Assembly: GCF_000421965.1 (NCBI RefSeq)
Contig: NZ_ATAY01000017.1
Span: 1 to 64,000, forward strand
DNA length: 64,000 nt
Source of the DNA: Ruminiclostridium papyrosolvens C7
GTDB lineage: Bacteria > Bacillota > Clostridia > Acetivibrionales > DSM-1351
Direction: 5' to 3'
Part shown: positions 41,101-49,000 of the stretch, in pieces
Numbering within the stretch: the first letter of the stretch is position 1
Layout: each line of letters opens with the position of its first letter
Made by a program: the position numbers and the translations under genes
The notes under the pieces: model-generated
Databases searched by the model: none
Told to the model about the DNA's origin: nothing
What the model saw: the letters and a program-made list of their open reading frames with translations, nothing else

Positions 41101-42994
41101 TGGGCTTAATCCCCCAACTTATCAAAAGCCTTGCCAGGGCATACTCAAAAATAAACAGTACCGGTTGTAAAAATTCAGTTTCATCCAGCTTATTCACTGT
41201 ATATAGAATATTATCACCGGGATACAATATTTCTTTCAAATCCCTTCCACTTTGCAATTTCAGTATATCGAAGCATTTGTCTATTAGTTGTCTAAAGAAG
41301 GAATTATATCTATAAAGCTCTATTCCCATATTAATATATTGAGCACCCTGACCCGAAAACATGAAAACAATATTAATGCTCCTGTCATAAGCCTTTACCA
41401 CATTTATATGGTTTTCTCCTGAAACATCTCCTTCAAGAACATTAATTGCTTGCTTCAAATCTGAGCAAATAAGCATTTTTCTATATTGAAAGGGTTTTCG
41501 TCCAACCTTTAAGGTATAGGCAATGTCTGACAGATTTTCATCCGGATTTCCCCTGATAAAATCCAACAGCTTGCGGGTTTGAGTTTGAAGTGCAGACTCG
41601 GTTTTTGCTGATAATACCAATAATTGCGGCATATTGGACTCGGAGTTTTCAAATACCTCTTCAGGAGGTTCTTCAAGAATAATGTGCGAATTGGTACCCC
41701 CTACTCCAAATGAGCTTACTCCGGCCCTTAATGGGTAAGCACCTCTTTCAAAGCCTTTGAGCTTATCATTTATATAAAATGGGCTGTTCTCCAGATCAGG
41801 ATTTGATTCACCCGAGTGTAACGACGGGAACAGCATTTTGTGTTTCAATGAGAGTACAGTTTTAATGAGTCCTGCTATTCCTGAAGCACTGTTCAGATGT
41901 CCTATATTAGTCTTAACAGAACCGATAGCTATTCTGTTTCTCTTATCAATATTTTTAAATGCATTTTTCATTGCCTCTATTTCAATAGAATCACCAAGCT
42001 TTGTGGCACTTCCGTGACCCTCTATGTATCCGATGCTTTCAGGCTCAACTTCTGCCATCTGCTGGGCAAGTTGTATTACAAGAGACTGTCCTTCAATACC
42101 GGGGGCGGTATACCCAATCTTATCATTGCCATCATTATTTATAGCAGAGCCTTTTATTATTGCGTGAATGGTATCTCCATCCTCAATAGCATTTTCAAGT
42201 CTTTTAAGTACTACCAAGCCAATACCATCACCAAATACCGCCCCACCTGCTTCTTCTGAAAATGAACGGCAGTGACCATCCGGTGATACTATCATCCCAT
42301 CCTGATAAAGGTAGCCCTTCCTTTTGGGGAAGTACACCGAAACCCCACCGGCTATGGCTACATCACATTCTCCTCCCAGGATTGACTGTGCCGCCAGATG
42401 AACGGAAACAAGTGAAGTTGAACATGATGTAAACACAGTGATTACAGGCCCTTTAAGGTTTAACTTATAAGCAATTCTGGTACTCATTAAGTCCTTATCA
42501 TGTAAAAGTGTCTTTGAGAAGGCATCTAATGATTTCCCTGAATTAAAATCATTCCATATTCCTTGTTCGCCTGCTAATATTGTGTGGGATTCCCAAAGAG
42601 GATTTGGTGTACCTCCTACAAAAAGTCCAATGGTGCCATTATACTGTTCAGGGTTATAGCCTGCATTCTCCAGCGAATCCCACGCACATTCGTGCAGAAG
42701 ACGCATTTGCGGATCCATAATTTTTGCTTCTTCAGGTGTATATCCAAAGAATTCTGAGTCAAAGTATTCAGGTTTTCTCATACTAGCTCGTACTTTTACA
42801 TAGTTTGGGTCATTTATAAGCTCCTGACTTACTTTTAACTCCTCTAATTCTTTATCTGTTAATATTTCAATGGACTCAATACCATTTTTAAGATTTTCGA
42901 AAAATTCTTCTGTATTGTCAGCGCCGGGAAAACGTGCTGTCATTCCTATTATGGCTATTTCTAAGCCCGACCTCATTTGATTTTCCTGATCCAT
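35177..42994 (-). CDS. Hybrid PKS-NRPS: KS-AT-KR-ACP-C-A(Ser)-T
   Basis: A 2605-residue synthase starting at an ATG with GGTGGAG upstream. KS: TSCSTS near residue 190 and EGHGSAT in place of the common EAHGTGT. AT: GQGAQ near 548, GYSLGE near 636, HAAHS His motif; all catalytic positions are kept, so it should self-load, probably malonyl. KR: SGGLGDLG near 1177, AYAAAN near 1335. ACP: ELGGDSLKAI near 1483. C: HHIITDG near 1668. A: about 1990-2490, with pocket D-V-W-H-I-S-L-I-D, a serine code. T: VGGNSLSLI near 2521. The basic C-terminal tail (EKGKKRMRDKKNKLK followed by an acidic end) resembles that of the preceding synthase and probably mediates transfer to the next KS. Predicted additions are one beta-hydroxy ketide unit and L-Ser. 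Confidence 0.95.
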   Translation of the reverse strand: MDQENQMRSGLEIAIIGMTARFPGADNTEEFFENLKNGIESIEILTDKELEELKVSQELINDPNYVKVRASMRKPEYFDSEFFGYTPEEAKIMDPQMRLLHECAWDSLENAGYNPEQYNGTIGLFVGGTPNPLWESHTILAGEQGIWNDFNSGKSLDAFSKTLLHDKDLMSTRIAYKLNLKGPVITVFTSCSTSLVSVHLAAQSILGGECDVAIAGGVSVYFPKRKGYLYQDGMIVSPDGHCRSFSEEAGGAVFGDGIGLVVLKRLENAIEDGDTIHAIIKGSAINNDGNDKIGYTAPGIEGQSLVIQLAQQMAEVEPESIGYIEGHGSATKLGDSIEIEAMKNAFKNIDKRNRIAIGSVKTNIGHLNSASGIAGLIKTVLSLKHKMLFPSLHSGESNPDLENSPFYINDKLKGFERGAYPLRAGVSSFGVGGTNSHIILEEPPEEVFENSESNMPQLLVLSAKTESALQTQTRKLLDFIRGNPDENLSDIAYTLKVGRKPFQYRKMLICSDLKQAINVLEGDVSGENHINVVKAYDRSINIVFMFSGQGAQYINMGIELYRYNSFFRQLIDKCFDILKLQSGRDLKEILYPGDNILYTVNKLDETEFLQPVLFIFEYALARLLISWGIKPNMLIGYSLGEITAACIAKVFTLEDALKLVTLRGKLINKTCKGMMLSVPLSKEEIMPFMDSELSLAIDNGLSCVISGKTEKIEALSREMANRRIICMPLKSTHAAHSHLLDCILDEYREGLKGIVFSPPVYPLISNVTGRLVENNEVSEPAYWVRQIRETVNFSDGIKEILKEQNCVFMEIGPGRDLALLVHSIITNGKKEFNGVTVTDLIKTENSEISDIFFVLNRIGRLWLRGININWHNFYKDEKRRRIPLPTYPFESQPYWPDNEYVQVSNSEMTDNTDIYKEPSLKDWFYVPSWRNVPLIENDGSNHNEPVVLLFHTSKYSLELRISEVLHEKNCKVIEITLGEVFKKIDPCSYMLNAFDSDNYECLFRELKDDKLNPDTIIHMWSLESNTTHEEDLKKRFDSAQRTGLYSLLNIVKGADKYNRGNKTNIYIITSNLHEITGQECIEPENATLLSTAKVISQEYLNIGCTCIDLEFGSLNNKSTDFIAKQLVNEINAPIGERVIAYRGKRRWVQYFEQLDLKEYSGINKYLKAKGVYLISGGLGDLGFNLAKYLITSYNAKVAIIGKTLIPERDEWDKYIVESNDELAGKLKKLKVLEDLGGTILYYSQDISDYDKVLEIVKDIEKKTGEINGVIHTAGVVGKNAKAAKEMDEEDFETQFRSKVYGLIVIDKIFRNKNLDLCLLTSSLSSILGGLGDTAYAAANIYMDYFAQMNRSVGNLNWISVNWETWLFEKEEKSSATNLGINRIAYAMNLEEGIASFEQLMSLQCANQIIISSGSIQKRSSKWLHLDTIPEDIDNSVQKIVKSRPDLLSDYVEPRNQKERLLAQSWQDFFGIDKIGIRDDFFELGGDSLKAISMIAKTRKETGTQISIGEFFHKPTIEAMAKLIEDTGHGYETVIKAAPVKHYYKTSSAQKRIYILNQLNLNSTAYNEPIIAVLEGTLDKKKLEGVFKKIILKNETLRTGFVFREGELYQKVFEDSDIGISYFNSLEENVEKIISEFIQPFDLSKPPLLRIGLIEINSNKHILILDIHHIITDGISEGILINQIMDLYAGREIKDLQVRYKDYCEWQSQLEGNEELLNQEKYWLETFQKEAPILNLPVDFQRPYLKKYEGDVHSFTISGQEIDGMAELCRNENATLYMFFMSAFIILMNKLTGSTDIVVGTAVSGRKYDELKDIIGMFVNTLPVRNLPEKEKRYTDFLKEVRENIINTFNNQDYQFEDLIDKLAITRDKSRNPLFDIMFVWQNYSISETSIPGLVFKPYTFKKPVSKFDLSLIGFEKDNGDITFNIEYSTNLFKADTIKRFSDCFRIIIKTILQTPDIHLKNIDILSDKERQKVLEKFNDTYTEHDFSKSLSFYLERNALAKGDNAAILCDDYQMSYKEFNEKVNQLANLLIQKGVRANDVVGIKIKRSIDMLIAIWGIIKAGGAYLPIDPKSPEDRKAFMLKDCSAKIVITNTENIIGSGYDGEIININNPELNELSTENPYIEVKPEDAAYVIYTSGSTGLPKGVVIRHVSLLNRLLWMADICNITELDTILQKTTYTFDVSVWEIVLPFVLGAKIYLAKPGGEKEPDYLLNLINNKGITVTHFVPSMLSAFLSVVPEGMVISKLRKCICSGEALTPNHKDLFYRKFNEETELINLYGPTEAAIDVTYCKISKESIKIPIGKPVPNTKIYILDEDKKPVPVGVNGEIYISGNQVGKGYINNPELTARCFINDPFNSGLRMYKTGDIGRWLEDGNIEYIGRNDDQIKIRGFRIELGEIENRLISHPNINEAVVMVNRNNENAGLNAYVKYNELVKSKELKSFLLKNLPDYMIPAKFYSVDEFPLTSSGKIDKKVLHKYGQELEGKTSCIAPESEMEMRIMQIWEDMLCVKNISTDANFFDVGGNSLSLIQLGVKIKEELNIEIPVEVLFQYTTVQSLAGHLADEKPVNTNPVEDNELFNSIEKGKKRMRDKKNKLKDEFENNSDC

Positions 42995-43035
42995 TCTGAA
43001 TCTCCACCCTTATGATATAATGTGTTTTCGTCAGA

Positions 43036-46000
43036 TTAATCTTCCTCGTCATCAGCCATGTCTTTCTTTTTCAGCTGTTTTCTAAGATTGTATCTCGCCT
43101 GTAGACTGTTTTTGCCTTTTGCTACTTGGTTTTCACGTTGTTGATTTATCTCATTAGTAGCATTATCTTCATTGGAATTTTGCAGATTACCAGCCAATGT
43201 ACGAATAGTAGAAAATGTAAATAACTTCAAGATTGGTATGTTAGTATTCAGCTGTCTTCTTAAATTATTTGTAATCTGAATCATATCCAGTGATGAAGCA
43301 CCCAAATCAAAGAAATTATCATCAATACCAACTTCATCATAGCCAAAGAAATCTGCGAATACCTTGGCTATTGTTTCTTCCAGTTTGTTTGCAGGCATTA
43401 CATAAGAGTTTTTCAGATTTGGACGCTGTTTCTTACTGTTACCGTTATCATTAAAGCTTTCCGCAGACTTAATGCTGTCAAGCTTTATCCATCTGTCCAC
43501 CCTTTTGTTAAAGTCACCTGATGAAATTATTACCTGTCCAATACCCGGATTGTTCATTATCCGTTCAAAGGCTTCAACACCTTGCTCCGGCTCCATCAGC
43601 AATTCATCCATAGAAGTACTGAAGCTAAACTGAGTTTTATCTGAGCTAAAACGCCACCCCTCCCAGTTCACAGTCAGCCATTCTTTCGAAGCAACTCTGT
43701 TAAATTCATTAACAAAAGAATCCATAAATATATTTGCGGCAGAATATGCACAAAAGCCCAATCCTCCAAGTAGTGCCGACGTGGAGGATGTCACTGTGAG
43801 AAAATCCAATTCCCTGTCCTTAAATACTTTATGCAATGTAAGAAGACCATGTATTTTAGGAATAAACTGTTCTATGCAATCCTCTTTATTCAACTGTTCC
43901 ACTGTTCTGAATAAAGAATCTCTCATTGTTGCTGCTGCATGTATTACACCATTTATATGTCCGAAATGTCTTTCCGCCTCATCAACTATTCCCTTCATAC
44001 TCTCTTGGTCAGCAACATCACAAGTATATGTCAGAATTTTTGCACCCTGTTTCTCAAGGTATAATAAATTCTGGATTTTCATTGAAATCTGTTCATCTCC
44101 AGAGTGGCTATCCACCCATTGCTCCCATTTATCTCTTCTTGGAAATTCAGATTTTCCGGTTAATATAAGTTTTGCGGAATACTTTTCTGCCAGATACTCT
44201 GCCAACTTCAACCCAATGTTTCCCAATCCGCCGGTAATCAGATATATTCCATTATTTTTAAAGCTTGAATTTTCTCTGTTGGCATCTTGTGTCAATCTCA
44301 CTGGGGAATAACTTTGTGTATATCGTATGCAATTTCTGTATGCTACAACGGTTTCTGTTTTTTCGTCGAAAATGTCTACTAATACTTTTTTTATTAGTTT
44401 TCTCTCAGTTACCTCATCTTTTGGAATACAAATATCAATGTTTTTGCATTCAATGAACGGGGCTTCCTGAGGTATTACCTTGCAGGGTCCTAATACTGTG
44501 GATTTAGCCGGATTTATCCTCTCAGCACCATTTATATTGTGCAGATTATTAGTAGCTACAATAATCCTGACTTTATCCGTAACGCTTTGTTTTAATAATG
44601 CTTTTGAGATATAAACCAAACTAAAAAAGCCTGTATCCAGTTCCTCATATATGGAATTTAAGTCCAGTGTATTAATTCTTTCATCGTCATCAATACCCCA
44701 CAAAAATAAGATATTACTTGGAAGCTTTCCGGTCTTTTCTAGCTCCTTCAGTAGATTATTATAATCCTCCTGATGATTTACATTTATTGTATATTCCGAA
44801 TCATCTACCTTGTTAAAGTCTGAACCTTTAGTAACTTTAATAACATCCTCTGTTTTCTCTTTGAGAGCTTTCAGTAAATTATTATTAAAGCCAATATTGT
44901 TTGTAAATACCAGCCAGGTAGATTTATTATTATCTGTACCATTTAAAATGCTTGGAGCTGACTGCTTCCAAAGGGGTAAATAAAACCAATCTGATATATC
45001 TGTTTTCTTCGTTATTTCAGCATCCTGCTTTTGAAGTTCCATAGTAAAAGGATTTCCTTCTATCCAGTACTTTTGATGTTCGAATGGATATGTAGGCAGG
45101 GAGACCCTCTTCCTTTCCTTCTGATTATAAAATCTGTTCCATATTATTTTAATGCCATTAAGCCACGCTTGTCCTATCAACCAGAACACGTGACTATGTA
45201 ATTCAATTTCCTTATCAAAGCACATTTCAAGCTTTACAACACCTTCATCAGGTTCATCATTTAAACCGTCTCCAAAATCCATAAAAACATGTTTACCGTC
45301 TGTTTCTATTTCAGAACTATATGCTTTAGTGTTTGTCTGACTATTTCTTGTCCAAAAAGTTAAATTTTTAAAGTCTTCCTTACTAATAAATCTCCCGTAT
45401 TGTATGTCGAAGCATTGAATAACAGGCTCCGAAAATTCTATATCCCAAAGAAGTTCTTTAAATTTATCATTAATAGTACCGGAACACTCAATTCCTTTAT
45501 CCATGTTATCAATCATACTCAGTCTTAATTGAATCAGAGGGAACAGTCTGTCCTCCGGGGCCGCTTCTGCCAGCAGCAATGAGATTAGTCCTCCCTCACC
45601 GTCACCCCTTGCAATATCCGGCACTATTCCCCAATAAACAAGAAGCTTTGCCAAAGCATACTGTAAAGCGAAAACAACGAAAACACTATTTGTATTCAGA
45701 TACTCTGTATCGTAATTGCGTTGAGCTGGATTCTTAACCAAATCTGTGAACCATGAAGGCAAATTCAATTCCAGCCTTTTAATAACCTGGTCTAATGCCT
45801 CTTTGAATACCGGCTCTGATTCATATAATTCAATGTATCTGATAATTTTTATTATATCCGTTGATTGGAAATTAAAGGTGATAAGTGTTTTGTCACCTTC
45901 AACATAACCGGAAAGGTCGCAATCATTTTCAAGGTTTTTAATTGCATCGCTAATATCTTTACAAATAAATGCCTTTCTATGGCTAAAGTGATACCTGCCG

Positions 46001-49000
46001 GTTTGGAGGGTATACCCAACATCATTCAAATCCAGATTTGGATTCGCCTGTAAATGCTTCCTTACCCTTAAAATCTGATTATCCAAAGCACTTTTTGTTT
46101 TTCCAGAGAACATAAGCAATTCAGGTGTTAATGGGCTTTGTTCTTTTTTAACTTCAGGTGCTTCCTCCAAGATTGCATGGGCATTGGTTCCTCCAAGTCC
46201 CAAGGAGCTCACTCCTGCCCTTAATGGATATTCTTCACTTTTCCATTCCGTAGGCTCCGTTACAAGATAAAAGGGACTGTCTATTAAATTTAATTTTGGA
46301 TTTGCAGCTGTAATATTTAAAGTTGAAGGTAGAATCTTATTTTTTAATGCCAATGCTGTTTTAATCAACCCTGCAATCCCAGCCGTACAATCCAGATGTC
46401 CTATATTTGATTTAACTGACCCAATGCCACAGTAGTTTTTCAACGGTGTATTGAATGCCTGTTTCAGCGCTTCTATTTCAACACTGTCTCCAAGGGGAGT
46501 AGCAGTTCCATGAGCTTCAATATAGCTAATGGATTCCGGACTGATACCAGTTCTCTTTAAAGCTGCCTGTATTACCTTTTTTTGTCCCTCAATACTCGGG
46601 GCAGTATATCCCGCTTTATTAATACCATCATTATTTATTTCAGCCGCTTTGATTACAGCGATAATATTGTCCTTACATTTAACTGCTTCATCAAGCCTTT
46701 TCAGCACAACTGCTGCTGCCCCGTTTCCTCCTACAAAACCTTTTCCGTCTATGTCAAAAGCTCTGCAATGCCCATCAGGTGATTTGACCATACCATCCTG
46801 ATAGAGATACCCTGTTTTATCGGGTAACGGACTTATAGTAACCGAACCGGCAATAGAAATATCGCATTCTTTCCGTATCAAAGACTGACATGCCAGAGCT
46901 ACCGAAACTAAGGATGTGGAACAAGCTGTATACGTCGACACGACAGGGCCTGTTAAATTAAATTTATATGCTACTCTGGTACTCATATAATCTTTGTTGA
47001 AAAGCTGTTCTGAAGCAAAATCCCCCAGTATTTTGGTTTTGCCGGAGCCAACAACCAGAGATTCCCAAAATAAATTTGGTGATGCACTTCCAAACAAGCC
47101 TATTGAACCTTCGTAACTCCAAGGGCAGTATCCACTGTCTTCAAGTGCTTCCCAAATAATCTCATGGAAAACTCGAACCTGGGGATCCATGACTTCTGCC
47201 TCACGAGGAGAATATGAAAAGAAATCCGCATCAAAATTCTCAATTCCATTCATAACTCCCTGTGCTTTTACGTAATTACTATCCCGAGCAAGTTTGGGAC
47301 TAACCCCTGCTTTTATTGTTTCTTCTTCCGTAAAGAAGCTGATACATTCTGTACTGTTCACCAAACGATTCCAATATTCATAAATATCTGATATGTTTGG
47401 CAGTCTTACAGACATTCCTATTATTGCAATATCGTTTGTTTCAGGGGCTTCTGTTGTGTTTTCTTGTGCTTGTCCCGGAGTTTCCGTGGAAGATAACTTC
47501 TTTTCAGTATTGTCAGCTAGGCTGAGAGCTAAGCCACGTACTGTAGGGAATTGGAAAATTGTTGTAATAGGCAATTCTTTCTTAAAATGAGTGATTAGTT
47601 TATTATTAAGCCTAATCAAATTCAAGGAATTGCCTCCTATATCGAAAAAATTATCGTTTATTCCTATTGTGTCTATTTCCAAGACTTCTTTCCATATCTC
47701 GATAATTTCTCTTTGGATTTCCGTTTGGGGTTCAATATATTTTGTCTCGATATTTGGACGCACATTGTTCCATTCAGGCAATAACTTTCTGTCTATTTTG
47801 CCACTTTGTGTCAGTGGCATTTTATCAAGCCTTATAAAAAACGAAGGAAGCATATAATATGGAAGTTCATCGGATAAGTAATTGTTTATTTCAGAATCTG
47901 TAACTTCCTCACCTGACGTAAAGTATGCACACAAATGTACATTGCCTTCTCTATCTGACTTTGGAATTACCACGGCTTCCATAATCTTTTCGTATTTTAA
48001 CAGTTTGTTTTCAATCTCTTCCAATTCTATTCTGAAGCCTCTTATTTTTACCTGAAAGTCATTCCTTCCAAGGCACTCTATGTTGCCATCAGGAAGCCAA
48101 CGGGCCAAATCTCCTGTTTTGTACATCTTCTGAAATGCAGCTGAATACCTGTTGCTGCTTTCAGCTTCTGTTATAAAAGGATTAGATACAAACTTTTCTT
48201 TGTTAAGCTCATCTCTGTTTAAATATCCTCTTGCCAGGCCAACACCACTTAAACATAGTTCTCCCGGTACACCCACGGGCTGGAGCCTGTTTTGCTTATC
48301 AACTATATAACACCGTATATTGGATAAAGGTTTCCCTATGGGCACCATAGTTTCATTTTGATGAGCTTTTAAAGAGTATTTTGTAGCATAAATTGTGCAC
48401 TCGGTTGGCCCATAAATATTCTCCAGTTTTATATCAGTACCCAGCTCTTCAAATTGCTTCACAAGATCCGGCTTTAGTGCTTCTCCTGCCGCAAAAATAT
48501 ATTTTAAACTCCTTAACTTACGGATATTTTCTTTTGTTTGGGACAGGCTTTCAAGAATATACCTGAACATTGATGGCACAAGGTTTAAGTGAGTTACACC
48601 ATAAGCTTCTACGGCATCAATAATTTTATATGGATTCTTTTCTTCGCCTTTATTTAATATGACCAGTTTGCCCTTACCTATAAACCATCCAAAAAGCTCA
48701 GTTACAGATACGTCAAAGGTAAATGTTGTTTTAAGCAAATAGGTATCTGTTTCCTTAAGGGGATATCTTTTTTCCAAATCTAACAATATATTAACGACAC
48801 TCCTATGTTCAACCATAACCCCTTTGGGATAACCGGTAGAGCCTGATGTATATATTACATATGCAAGATTGCCTGAAGCAGGTTTTCTCTCGGGATTGTC
48901 GCTTTTTTCTTCATCAGCAGACTCTTTATCAATAAAAATCAATTGTCCGTCAAAATCTATTTTTTTGGAATGCTCAAAAGTGCTTATTAATGCACATATT

